NCBI GenBank assembly: GCA_902776035.1
Contig: CACYOO010000012.1
Coordinates: 1 to 64,000, forward strand
Length of the DNA: 64,000 nucleotides
Direction of reading: 5' to 3'
Origin: an uncultured bacterium
GTDB taxonomy: Bacteria > Cyanobacteriota > Vampirovibrionia > Gastranaerophilales > Gastranaerophilaceae
Shown: in pieces, positions 1-8,330 of the stretch
Layout of the letters: each line of letters begins with the position of its first letter
Numbering within the stretch: the first letter of the stretch is position 1
Program-made: the position numbers and the translations under genes
Notes under the pieces: generated by a model
What the model saw: the letters and a program-made list of their open reading frames with translations, nothing else
What the model was told of the DNA's origin: nothing
The model's database searches: none

Positions 1-690
1 CATTATACCAGTTGTTGAACTGCCTGTAAACGGATCAAGAATCAAATCGCCTTTATTTGTTGAGGCAAGGATTATTCGCCTTAACAATTCTAAAGGTTTT
101 TGAGTTGGGTGTTTGCCGAAAGTTTTTTCGTAAGATTTAGGAGTATCAATCTGCCAAACCGAACGCATTTGCTTGTTTGGTTTCTTAATCGCATCATCTC
201 CCCAATCTCCATTTTTCATAGCATCATAATTAAATGTATGTTTGCCTTTTGGGTCTTTTCTTGCCCAAAGTAATGTTTCATGACTTGCTGTAAAATATCT
301 GCAACTCATATTTGGTGAAGCATTTGGCTTAAACCAACAAATATCGTTTAGTATTTTAAATCCTGCTTTTTGCAAAGCAAAACCACAAGCATAAATTGAA
401 TGATAAGTCCCTGAAATCCAAATTGTTCCGTTTGGCTTTAAGACTCTGCGACAGGCATTAATCCATTTTAGATGAAAGGCAAAATCTTCGTCTAAACCCT
501 TGCTTTCATCCCATTTGCCTTTATTGACACAGACAACTTTTCCGGCTTGACAAGATATTCCACCATTTGATAACATATAAGGTGGATCTGCAAAAATCAT
601 ATCAACAGATTCCGGTGCAGCTTTCTCCAAAATCTCAATACAATCACCTAAATATAACTGTATGTCACCTTTGTCATAATACTGTTGCAT
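1..690 (-). CDS. Site-specific DNA-methyltransferase (adenine/cytosine-N4 type), C-terminus cut by window edge
   Basis: The minus strand reads openly from an ATG at 690-688 to the window edge without a stop. The translation has the amino-methyltransferase catalytic motif ADPPYMLSNGG about 30 residues in, and the AdoMet-binding motif DPFTGSSTTG at the cut end. This order (catalytic motif first, AdoMet motif last) is the beta-class arrangement of type II and orphan methylases such as DpnA or CcrM. It would methylate an amino group of adenine or cytosine at a specific site. No restriction gene is visible beside it, but the far side is outside the window. A TATAAT-like -10 at 702-697 puts the predicted transcript start almost at the ATG, and I see no Shine-Dalgarno. 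The recognition sequence cannot be told from this view. Confidence 0.88.
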   Translation of the reverse strand, partial: MQQYYDKGDIQLYLGDCIEILEKAAPESVDMIFADPPYMLSNGGISCQAGKVVCVNKGKWDESKGLDEDFAFHLKWINACRRVLKPNGTIWISGTYHSIYACGFALQKAGFKILNDICWFKPNASPNMSCRYFTASHETLLWARKDPKGKHTFNYDAMKNGDWGDDAIKKPNKQMRSVWQIDTPKSYEKTFGKHPTQKPLELLRRIILASTNKGDLILDPFTGSSTTGIM

Positions 691-740
691 GAGTTGATTA
701 TACTATAAACATACTTACTTAATTTGTAACATTTCTTCGT

Positions 741-851
741 AATAATTATGCAAATTTTGAACGAAAAATCAATAGTTTTCAGCTCTCAAAATTTGCAAAA
801 ATCAGCCTTAAATGTAGTGTGTGTATGGCAAACTGAGTTTTGCATAATTAT
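741..851. repeat. Inverted repeats in non-coding DNA, part 1
   Basis: The 350-base gap between the methyltransferase and the next gene has no convincing ORF but is full of palindromes. A perfect 14-bp inverted repeat (AATAATTATGCAAA at 741-754, complement at 838-851) encloses the segment. Inside it an 11-bp perfect repeat (GCAAATTTTGA at 750-760, complement at 786-796) can form a hairpin. Function is unknown. It could be the trace of a mobile element or a recombination or replication site. Confidence 0.6.
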
Positions 852-912
852 TATTAAAAGATATTAAGAAGATGTTCAGAGACTTGAAATGTCATTAAAA
901 CAGAGTTATTGT

Positions 913-974
913 GTTAATGTAAAAAACATTAATTGAAAAACTTTGTTTTTCAATTAATCATAATCCACATTAAC
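913..974. repeat. Nested perfect palindrome, part 2
   Basis: ATTAATTGAAAAAC at 928-941 is followed by a 3-base loop and its exact complement at 945-958. An outer 8-bp repeat (GTTAATGT at 913-920, ACATTAAC at 967-974) flanks it. The inner stem could act as a terminator, but there is no adjoining gene end, because the neighbouring genes are divergent. It looks more like a cruciform or an element end. Confidence 0.6.
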
Positions 975-1039
975 GGGTTCGTTTTCCTCCACCCACTATA
1001 TAAAAGAATCAAACCAACCGTTATAATACATCAAACTGC

Positions 1040-1399
1040 ATGTTCTTTTACAATAATATGAAGGAATTTTTAAATCTAAATACTTGGTCGTGGGTTTCGT
1101 TATTCGGATATTTAGAAGTCATTACGCTTTTTATTGTAATCTTTTTAATGATAAAAGGAGAACCTAGCGGAGCTTTGGGCTATGCATTACTTTGCATATT
1201 ATTAGGTATGTTTTATTTAATTCTTCCTATTATACTCTTTATTTGTGAATTTTGTGGGGTTACAATTAGGAATATTGTTAAAAATAAAATAGTATTTACT
1301 ATTGGTCTTACAATACATATTCTATTGGTGTCATATTGTCTATTATGTTATATAATTCTTAATATTCAAGAACATAGACCTTTTATATTTTTGTTTTAG
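1040..1399 (+). CDS. Small hypothetical membrane protein
   Basis: The 119-residue protein has about three hydrophobic segments (roughly residues 17-39, 45-70 and 83-108) and no recognised domain. A TATAAT box at 1022-1027 lies just upstream, with a weak -35. The predicted transcript start would be only a few bases before the first ATG. A second ATG at 1058 is the alternative start. No Shine-Dalgarno is clear for either. Its setting, between a DNA methylase and a toxin-antitoxin locus, suggests an accessory gene. Function is unknown. Confidence 0.5.
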   Translation: MFFYNNMKEFLNLNTWSWVSLFGYLEVITLFIVIFLMIKGEPSGALGYALLCILLGMFYLILPIILFICEFCGVTIRNIVKNKIVFTIGLTIHILLVSYCLLCYIILNIQEHRPFIFLF

Positions 1400-1453
1400 T
1401 AATTTTACCCCTAAGCTGATTTCAACTGTATTTTTATTTCATATCCAAGTCCG

Positions 1454-1750
1454 TCAAATTATTGTTGCTGCCACTTTCTTGAAGTATGGAGTACTCTTAA
1501 TACATATATATATAGTATTTTCTCTTACTTGGTATGGAACTATATACGGATATTTTGATATAACTAATTCTCTGGTCCGCAGAACTCTGCCGGCTCTGCC
1601 AATTGAGGGATTGTCTTTTAATTTCTCAACACTATCAATTATGTATTCAACGACCTGTTGCGCTGTTTCAAAATTATCACAACAAATGAACTGTTTTATA
1701 GCTCGCAAATCCTCTTGCGCAGGAATAGTAAATATTATTTCTTTCAACAT
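1454..1750 (-). CDS. ParE/RelE-superfamily toxin, frameshifted near the C-terminus
   Basis: The first 80 or so residues match ParE toxins: an N-terminal two-helix part, then PSIGRAGRVLRTRELVISKY, and YIVPYQVRENTI leading into the last strand. ParE proteins normally end with a strand such as LRVLHxxRxW. The open frame instead ends IKSTPYFKKVAATII. In the neighbouring frame the DNA encodes VLRVLHTSRKWQQQ followed by a stop at 1461-1459, which is exactly the canonical ending. The shift occurs in an 11-base alternating TA tract at 1504-1514. The gene starts 1 bp after the antitoxin stop. The toxin as read is probably inactive, or it varies in phase by slippage. A sequencing error in the TA tract is the other possibility. 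Confidence 0.85.
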   Translation of the reverse strand: MLKEIIFTIPAQEDLRAIKQFICCDNFETAQQVVEYIIDSVEKLKDNPSIGRAGRVLRTRELVISKYPYIVPYQVRENTIYICIKSTPYFKKVAATII

Positions 1751-1751
1751 T

Positions 1752-1979
1752 TTATTTTAATTTCCATTCCTCTTTAATATTTTCAAGAGAGACAATTTTG
1801 CCTTCATCTACCGCTTTTAAGCCCTCTTGAATAGCTTTTATTTGCCATGATTCAAGTTCTAAGTATCTTTCAATAGCATCTTGAGCCAAAAATGCTTTAG
1901 TTCTACCTGTTGCATCAGCAAGCTCTTGAAGTCTTTCTTTGGTTCCTTTAGGTAGTCTTAGGGAAAATTGTTCTGCCAT
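1752..1979 (-). CDS. Ribbon-helix-helix antitoxin of the ParE-type pair
   Basis: The 75-residue protein opens with the ribbon strand QFSLRLPKGTKERLQELADATGRT, typical of CopG/RHH DNA-binding proteins. The C-terminal WQIKAIQEGLKAVDEGKIVSLENIKEEW is the usual toxin-wrapping segment of these antitoxins. An AGGAG ribosome site lies 6-7 bases before the ATG. The toxin follows 1 bp after its stop. It should repress the operon at the repeats just upstream and neutralise the toxin. Confidence 0.88.
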   Translation of the reverse strand: MAEQFSLRLPKGTKERLQELADATGRTKAFLAQDAIERYLELESWQIKAIQEGLKAVDEGKIVSLENIKEEWKLK

Positions 1980-1990
1980 AAATTGCTCCT

Positions 1991-2037
1991 TGTATTACAC
2001 TTTACTACATTGTAATACATTGTAATACATTTTTCAA
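1991..2037 (-). promoter_or_regulatory. Promoter and repeated operator of the toxin-antitoxin operon
   Basis: On the minus strand TTGAAA (2037-2032), a 17-base spacer and TACAAT (2014-2009) make a good sigma-70 promoter. Two tandem copies of TGTAATACAT (2011-2020 and 2021-2030) and one inverted copy (1991-1999) cover the spacer, the -10 box and the start site. This is the expected layout for RHH autorepression. Confidence 0.65.
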
Positions 2038-2166
2038 GTTCTGCTATTATTATTTAATTTATTAACGCTTTTATTTTGTTTATAGTACACTCATCATGTA
2101 GCAGTTGATGTGCTAACTTCACACAATAGGGTTCGAAGTTCAACCCATTACTACATTATTAAAAAA

Positions 2167-3375
2167 CTAATTTAAAAGCCAATCAATAACATTTAGGATT
2201 TTGATACCATTCTCATCTGTATTCACAAATATATTATCTTTTGTTAAAACTATTTTTTCATAATTGTCTTTTATATTTTGCAGTGGTTTTAGCTCTTTTG
2301 TTCTTGTTTCTTCTGAATACAATGTTTCACAAACTTGAATATAGATTTTTTCATTATATGTTGTTGCGATAAAATCAACTTCAGTATTACCAATTTTACC
2401 TATTGATATATTATACCCTCTGCTCAATAGTTCCAAAAATACAATATTTTCTAATATATGACCTCTGTCTATATCTTTAAATCCAAGGAAGAAATTTCTT
2501 AATCCTGTATCAACCATATAATATTTGCCTTGTGTTTTAAGAAACGCCTTACCTTTAATATCATAACGGTTTATTCTGTAAAAAACAAAAGCATTTTCAA
2601 GCAAAGTAATAAAATTATCTATTATAGATTGATGCAAACCTTTTGATATCGCTTGATTAGAAACTAAGGTATTTTTTATTTTACTTACAGAAATAGGATT
2701 ACCTATGTTATCCGATAAAAAACTTGTTATTTTATTTAATAAAGAAACATCTTTAATATCTGAATGTGTTGCAATATCCTTAACTAAAACTGTTGAAAAA
2801 ATACCGTCAAGTGTTTGTCTTATCGCTTTTTCATCAAAATTAAAATCCTTTAAACCAGGCATCCCGCCATATTTCATATATAAATCAAATTTTCTGTCAA
2901 TATTTATATCCCCTAAATCATAAAATGTTAAAAACTCTTTGAATGTTAAAGGTTGCATTTTTATCTCAACATATCTTCCTGATAAGTATGTTGATAATTG
3001 TGATGAAAGTAAATAGGCATTTGAACCCGTTATATAAATATCTATATTCTTTTTCAGTCTTAAAGAATTTACTGTCAATTCCCATTTATCAACTTTCTGA
3101 ACTTCATCTAGAAAAAGATACAAATTTCCTTTAATTTTTTCTGCCTGTTTTTCAACAAGTTCATTTAGTTCTAAATAAGTCATATTATTGTATTTTAAAT
3201 CTTCAAAATTGACTTGTAAAATATTATCTTCACAAATTCCTTGTTCTTTTAAATATTCAGCAAACAACTCTAACAATGAAGATTTACCACAACGTCTTAT
3301 ACCTGTTATAACTTTGATTTGCTCTTTATCCTTGAATTTTATAAGTTGATTTAAATAAACAGGTCTATTAAACAT
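2167..3375 (-). CDS. AAA ATPase with C-terminal DUF4143-type domain
   Basis: The 402-residue protein has a Walker A motif GIRRCGKSS at about residues 25-33 and a Walker B motif LFLDEVQ near residue 90. The middle has the usual winged-helix-like section, and the C-terminal half resembles DUF4143 (nuclease-like fold, VDFIA). Proteins of this family are common, stand-alone ATPases of unknown role in gut bacteria and archaea, often in accessory regions. An AGGAG-like site precedes the ATG. It stands alone with its own promoter. Confidence 0.88.
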   Translation of the reverse strand: MFNRPVYLNQLIKFKDKEQIKVITGIRRCGKSSLLELFAEYLKEQGICEDNILQVNFEDLKYNNMTYLELNELVEKQAEKIKGNLYLFLDEVQKVDKWELTVNSLRLKKNIDIYITGSNAYLLSSQLSTYLSGRYVEIKMQPLTFKEFLTFYDLGDINIDRKFDLYMKYGGMPGLKDFNFDEKAIRQTLDGIFSTVLVKDIATHSDIKDVSLLNKITSFLSDNIGNPISVSKIKNTLVSNQAISKGLHQSIIDNFITLLENAFVFYRINRYDIKGKAFLKTQGKYYMVDTGLRNFFLGFKDIDRGHILENIVFLELLSRGYNISIGKIGNTEVDFIATTYNEKIYIQVCETLYSEETRTKELKPLQNIKDNYEKIVLTKDNIFVNTDENGIKILNVIDWLLN

Positions 3376-3393
3376 ATTAACTCCTTTGTTAAT

Positions 3394-3451
3394 ATTATAG
3401 TAAAAAACTTGTAAATTTTCAATAGTTTTTTACAAATTTTGTAAAAAACTT
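3394..3451 (-). promoter_or_regulatory. Promoter of the ATPase gene with repeated GTAAAAAACT operator
   Basis: On the minus strand TTGAAA (3422-3417), a 17-base spacer and TATAAT (3399-3394) form a near-consensus promoter. The 10-mer GTAAAAAACT occurs at 3400-3409 and 3441-3450, and inverted at 3424-3433. One copy fills the spacer and the others lie just upstream of -35, so a repressor or activator site is likely. Confidence 0.65.
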
Positions 3452-3476
3452 AGACTTTATATCGTCATGTGTTTTT

Positions 3477-6065
3477 TTATTTAATTTCTTTTAGTAGCAA
3501 ATCAACCTTATTATTGTTAACATCTCCTTTTAAGTGCATTCTATAATATGATGTATTTTTTTCATTAGCATTAATATCAGGTACTTTCAAGAACTTTGAT
3601 TTATATAATTCTTTGGAATTTTCAGGTTTGAATGCAAATTTCAAAATTAAACTTAGAGGAACGAAAAATATTCTAATACCTTTTGGAGCATCTTTACTGT
3701 ATTTCCAAAATAATTGTATATCAGCAATTTGTTTTTCCATTTCATAATTGCCTTCTAAATACATTGCAGACAATTCATGCCATGTTGTAATGTTAATATT
3801 GTTTAATTCTGTATTATGAACATCAAATGTACCTTTTATATCATCTTTCATAAGATCTTTTTTCTTTAAATCAACATTTGTTATTTCAGAAAATCTATAT
3901 TTATTATTTTTAAAAGTAAATTCTTTATCAGCAAGTCCCGGCATAAATCCTTCTTTTACTTCAAAATCACAATGAGCATCTAAAAATTTGAACATATTTT
4001 TTCCGTCAAGTTCAACTTTAACATTTGCTATGCCTTCTATTTGGTCTTTAAGATTAACTGTCATTTCTGCAGCTTTATTGGAATTGATATTTTTTGCCTC
4101 AAATGTAATTTCAGATGTATCTTTGTTAAAATTATAAAGCCCTTTTGCATGTACTGTTCCGTCTGCAAAATTTAAGTCTTTCATATTAAAATCGAAAATA
4201 CCATTTTTTAGACTGCCGATAAGTTTTACATTATCAAGAACAAATTTATCTCTTATAATTTTGTTAATGGCTATTTCCCAATTATTAATTGTAATATCGG
4301 AATTTTTTACTTTCCTTGAAAATTCCTTTGAATCTATTTTTTTATTATGTTTATGTGTATCAGGAGTTGTTTCAAAAACAAGTTTGTCTAAAAACAATTT
4401 CATATTATAGATTAGTGTTTCACCATAAATATTGTTTTTAGCACTTAATTCCGCTGAATATTTTTCACCTTTATACAATCCGTTTGATATTATATTAAAT
4501 ACACCATTTTTAGTAATTATATGTGCTTTTTCAATTTTAAATGCTTGATGTCTTGCTTTTATTATATCAAAAGTCCCCAAAACTTGATTATTGACAAAAT
4601 CGTATTTTAAATCACCCTTAAATTCACCACCTCTTACCTTTTCTCCAAAAGAGCCGGTAACTGAAATTGGTGCATATCCGTTTGTATGACATGTTATATA
4701 TTGAGGAATAAATTTATCGAGATCTGATTTATCTATATTTTTAACGAATAAACCGTTACCTGAAATAATAGTATTTTCTCTACCGGAATCTATATAAGAA
4801 TACTTATATTCTTTTAAATATAAATCATGGTTATCTTTAAAAGTATTTGCATATATTTTTCTTTTAGAATTTCTTAAGCCCAAATAAAAAGAATTATAAA
4901 TTAAATCGCTTTTTTCAGGAATATCTATATTGTAATATACATCAGGTTTTCTTTCTTTTATCTTATAAACTAAATTAATATTAACAGTATTTAGTACAGT
5001 AAGGTTAGGAACAAAATTGAAATTTTTAGTAAGTTTAGTGTTCACTTTTCCTACAACAGCTTTTTCAGGAGTTCCTAATTTTGTAACATTTAAAGTATGA
5101 ATAACTTTTTCATTTCCTAAAATACCTTCTGCTACAGAATCTATTGTTTTACCCCTGAAATTAAAAATTGCTTCTTTAAAAAATACAGGAATATCAAACC
5201 ACACGGCTTTTGCACCAAGATTATCCGCAACACATTTACCCCAAATACCGTCTTTATTAACTTTCAAATTTACGCTGATAGTACCTTTAAAATTTTTGAA
5301 ATTTTCAATAAACTTTTTAGTAGGGTCTTGTGTTTTTTGTAAATGTAATATTATTGGCACAAGTTCATATACAGGTAAATTTTTGCCCTTTAAATCAAAG
5401 TCAAAAACCTTATCCTTATTAACCAAATATCCATCTACATATAAATTTGAATTACCTAATTTTATTTCTAATTTATTTGCCTTGAGTTTATTTTCTATAA
5501 CTTGTAATGAACCGGAATAACCCAATTTTAGCGTTTCTTTTAAATATGGAGTTTTTACATCTATATTTAAATGTATGGTATCCTTTTCAGTATTAATATT
5601 TTTTGTATAAATACTTATTTCATCTGATTTGTATACTAAATTCTTTATGTTAATTTCAGGAAGATTTTTAAGTTCAAATTTATTGCTCTTTTTATTCTTT
5701 TGCGTTTTTTTAAATTGTTTTAAACTATTTCCATCTATATATATATTACTTGCACTTATTGATGTCAGATTTTTTTGTAATAACATATAATTTATTGAAA
5801 ATTTTTTAATATCAACAACAGTAACATGCTTGTTTTTTGCATCAATACTATCAACATTTAGAACAGCAATAAGTTTGGGAGATATTTTTAAATTTAACCC
5901 GATAATATTTGTTTCAATTCCTGTTTTGTCATGAATAATTGATTGTAACTTATTTATTATGATTTTACTGTTTATAATTTGCGGTAATAAAAATACTATC
6001 CCAAGATAAAAAGTAATTACGGATAGCAATAAAAATCCAAAAGTTATTTTAAAAATATTTTTCAT
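3477..6065 (-). CDS. AsmA/DUF3971-like envelope protein (large, single N-terminal anchor)
   Basis: The 862-residue protein starts with one membrane anchor (about residues 7-30), followed by an AsmA-type section (INSKIIINKLQSIIHDKTGIETNI and similar). A long periplasmic repeat-rich beta structure runs to the end. AsmA/TamB/YhdP-type proteins are thought to form hydrophobic bridges that move phospholipids between the two membranes. A related but larger gene lies at 46775-50857. It is divergent from the AI-2E family gene, with about 100 bp between. Orthology to a named AsmA member cannot be decided by eye. Confidence 0.75.
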   Translation of the reverse strand: MKNIFKITFGFLLLSVITFYLGIVFLLPQIINSKIIINKLQSIIHDKTGIETNIIGLNLKISPKLIAVLNVDSIDAKNKHVTVVDIKKFSINYMLLQKNLTSISASNIYIDGNSLKQFKKTQKNKKSNKFELKNLPEINIKNLVYKSDEISIYTKNINTEKDTIHLNIDVKTPYLKETLKLGYSGSLQVIENKLKANKLEIKLGNSNLYVDGYLVNKDKVFDFDLKGKNLPVYELVPIILHLQKTQDPTKKFIENFKNFKGTISVNLKVNKDGIWGKCVADNLGAKAVWFDIPVFFKEAIFNFRGKTIDSVAEGILGNEKVIHTLNVTKLGTPEKAVVGKVNTKLTKNFNFVPNLTVLNTVNINLVYKIKERKPDVYYNIDIPEKSDLIYNSFYLGLRNSKRKIYANTFKDNHDLYLKEYKYSYIDSGRENTIISGNGLFVKNIDKSDLDKFIPQYITCHTNGYAPISVTGSFGEKVRGGEFKGDLKYDFVNNQVLGTFDIIKARHQAFKIEKAHIITKNGVFNIISNGLYKGEKYSAELSAKNNIYGETLIYNMKLFLDKLVFETTPDTHKHNKKIDSKEFSRKVKNSDITINNWEIAINKIIRDKFVLDNVKLIGSLKNGIFDFNMKDLNFADGTVHAKGLYNFNKDTSEITFEAKNINSNKAAEMTVNLKDQIEGIANVKVELDGKNMFKFLDAHCDFEVKEGFMPGLADKEFTFKNNKYRFSEITNVDLKKKDLMKDDIKGTFDVHNTELNNINITTWHELSAMYLEGNYEMEKQIADIQLFWKYSKDAPKGIRIFFVPLSLILKFAFKPENSKELYKSKFLKVPDINANEKNTSYYRMHLKGDVNNNKVDLLLKEIK

Positions 6066-6169
6066 ACTAATAATTATTACATAAATATAACTACAGAAAA
6101 ATATTTATCGCATACAATAATTTCATGTTATTATATAACATAAGAACTAATAATAAAGGAGAAAATTAT

Positions 6170-7162
6170 ATGGATAACATGATTCAAAAAATTGTAAATA
6201 CACAGAACATAATATTTCTGCTTGGTGTTATTGTATATACTATTTGTCTTTTTACAATAACAGATATAGCTTTAATGTTATTTGTAACTTATGTTATAGC
6301 TTGTGCATTAAACCCTTTGGTAGATAAATTAGAGAAAAAAATGAGCAGAAACCTTGCTGCAGCAATTGTATTTGGCGGATTTGTAAGCGGAATATTATTA
6401 ATGTTTCTGCCGATTGTAATTATTGGCGGCAAGGAAATAGCACATTTAGCAGCTCAATATCCTCAATATGTTGACCAAATAAAAGACTATGTAATGACAT
6501 CACCTGTTGTTCAAGAGTTTGCAAATTCCGGTGGTTTAATTGAATCATTGACATCTATTTCAAAAGGTGGATTATATTTATTTGTTGCAATGGTTTTTAC
6601 ATATTTCTTAATTGTTGATAGAGATAAAATTTTAAATGCTATAGTAAGATTTTTCCCTAATAGTTCAAGAAGCAGAATGGTAGAAATATGGAATATTTCA
6701 GAACAAAAACTAAGCAGATTTGTATCAGGTCAATTTATTGCATCTGCAAGTGTTGGATTGATAGTGCTTATCGGTCTTTTAATATTAAGAGTTGATTCAG
6801 CGGTTATATTAGGATGTATTTCTGCAGTATTAGATATTGTTCCGATAGTCGGCCCTGCAATAGCTTTGGTTATTTGTTTAGCAGTAGTATATAAACTCGG
6901 TTGGACAATTGTTATTTTAACAGCAATAATATTCTTGTTTGCTCAATTTGCAGAAAATAACTTTGTTAAACCTTATGTATTTGGTAAATTTATGGATCTT
7001 CATCCAATAGTTATTTATATATTCTTATTTGTTTGTGCAAAATATTTTGGTGCTATCGGTGCAATTTTTGCTCCCGCAATAGCTGCGGATGCCTGCGTGC
7101 TTATTGAAGAATTGTATTTAAAAAATATGGATATGAAAAATACGGATGAACAGTCCGAATAA
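6170..7162 (+). CDS. AI-2E family transporter-like membrane protein
   Basis: The sequence has the AI-2E (PF01594) pattern: paired N-terminal helices, the ACALNPLVDKLEKK segment, a soluble middle section, and C-terminal helices containing LDIVPIVGPAIAL, ENNFVKPYVFGK and LHPIVIYIF. Family members export varied small molecules or act as sodium/proton antiporters, so the substrate is unknown. I chose the ATG at 6170 because AAGGAG lies 8 bases before it. An upstream in-frame ATG at 6125 would add 15 unlikely residues. A secreted protein follows after 19 bp, probably co-transcribed. Confidence 0.88.
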   Translation: MDNMIQKIVNTQNIIFLLGVIVYTICLFTITDIALMLFVTYVIACALNPLVDKLEKKMSRNLAAAIVFGGFVSGILLMFLPIVIIGGKEIAHLAAQYPQYVDQIKDYVMTSPVVQEFANSGGLIESLTSISKGGLYLFVAMVFTYFLIVDRDKILNAIVRFFPNSSRSRMVEIWNISEQKLSRFVSGQFIASASVGLIVLIGLLILRVDSAVILGCISAVLDIVPIVGPAIALVICLAVVYKLGWTIVILTAIIFLFAQFAENNFVKPYVFGKFMDLHPIVIYIFLFVCAKYFGAIGAIFAPAIAADACVLIEELYLKNMDMKNTDEQSE

Positions 7163-7181
7163 TAAAAAAGAAAGGTAAAAT

Positions 7182-8228
7182 ATGAAAAAAATTTTAAAAT
7201 TATTCGTTTTGGTATTGCTAATTACGTTCGCAAACTCCAACATCGCTTCAGCTGAAATCACAAAGAATTTTTATGCTTATCAGGTAAAAAATGTTAACAT
7301 CAGGGAACTTACATCAGAAATAAATAATACTCTTGAAGCATATAAAGGTGAGGACAAACTTAAACCGCTTGAAAATGTTAATAATGCTTATATATATTCT
7401 GATGAAAATAGCAGTTATTTTGTAAAATTATATCCGTCTAATGAAAATACAAATATATATGTTGTTTCAAATGAAAAATATGATGTTGAGCAAAATGAAT
7501 TGACAGATTTCTTAACAAAAGGCGGATATGATTTTGATAAATTGGAAGACAAAGATGCTTTAAAAGAATATAAATTTGATTTTTTTACTTTAGCAAGAAA
7601 GCAAGAATTAGGTAACTTTTATATATCTCCTGATTTAGTTAAGCCACTAAAAACGGGTATGAAAAAATTAAATAATAATATGGCTAAAGATAATAAAAAG
7701 ACATCTGTATTCCCATATACTCCTGATACTGAACCAATAAATTTAGACTGTGTTGATACAATAAGTTTTTATGATGAAGATGCAAAAATCTCTATTTTAC
7801 AAAAAGAATATAGATTAAAACAAAAAGAAAACAAGTATGTACATGCTTACGAATATATTTTAACTAACAAAAATAATTCAAGTGCAACAATCACAGTTAC
7901 AAGCGAAAGAGTTGCAGCTCTTAAAGATGTAACTACTGAATCATTTGTAGATTTAGATAGACTTGACTTAATTGACACAGTTGGTTCATTCCCACCTGTT
8001 GTTGTATTAACAGCAGGCACTTCATTATTATGCAGTGTTCCAAACTGGGTAAGATTAGCTAGAATTACAGCAGAATCAAAAAGATTTTCTAACTCATTAC
8101 CTGAAAATTATGAACTTAAACAACAAGCAGATATGAGAATTTTAGTATTAAAATATAAAGATGATCCAAAACCTCTTAAATTTAATATAAAATTTGCAGA
8201 TGGAAAAGTTCACAACATTACATTCTAA
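7182..8228 (+). CDS. Secreted protein of unknown function
   Basis: The 348-residue product has a clear signal peptide (about 25 residues, ending ANSNIASAE). The mature part is rich in Asn, Lys and Asp, with a hydrophobic stretch near residue 270 (FPPVVVLTAGTSLLC) that might be a membrane or membrane-associated segment. I recognise no domain. It lies 19 bp behind the AI-2E family gene and ends before a strong shared terminator, so the two probably form an operon. Confidence 0.7.
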   Translation: MKKILKLFVLVLLITFANSNIASAEITKNFYAYQVKNVNIRELTSEINNTLEAYKGEDKLKPLENVNNAYIYSDENSSYFVKLYPSNENTNIYVVSNEKYDVEQNELTDFLTKGGYDFDKLEDKDALKEYKFDFFTLARKQELGNFYISPDLVKPLKTGMKKLNNNMAKDNKKTSVFPYTPDTEPINLDCVDTISFYDEDAKISILQKEYRLKQKENKYVHAYEYILTNKNNSSATITVTSERVAALKDVTTESFVDLDRLDLIDTVGSFPPVVVLTAGTSLLCSVPNWVRLARITAESKRFSNSLPENYELKQQADMRILVLKYKDDPKPLKFNIKFADGKVHNITF

Positions 8229-8272
8229 AATATGTTATTTATAACAGAATCTAAGATAATTATAAAAATTAA

Positions 8273-8305
8273 AAAACACCGGTTGGGTATCCCGACCGGT
8301 GTTTT
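8273..8305. terminator. Bidirectional intrinsic terminator
   Basis: A 15-bp stem (AAAACACCGGTTGGG with one G-U pair to CCCGACCGGTGTTTT) closes a 3-base loop and is flanked by A and T runs. It lies between converging genes ending at 8228 and 8331 and can serve both. Confidence 0.9.
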
Positions 8306-8330
8306 AAACAAATTGTATTTGTCGCTACGA

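Noticed and set aside
1479-1760. Plus-strand ORF opposite the toxin
   Set aside because: It is the antisense of the ParE-type gene, with no ribosome site and no homology.
2117-2147. T-arm-like sequence GGGTTCGAAGTTCAACCC between the antitoxin promoter and the ATPase end
   Set aside because: No matching acceptor, D-arm or anticodon arm fits around it, the T-loop length is wrong, and the total is too short for a tRNA.
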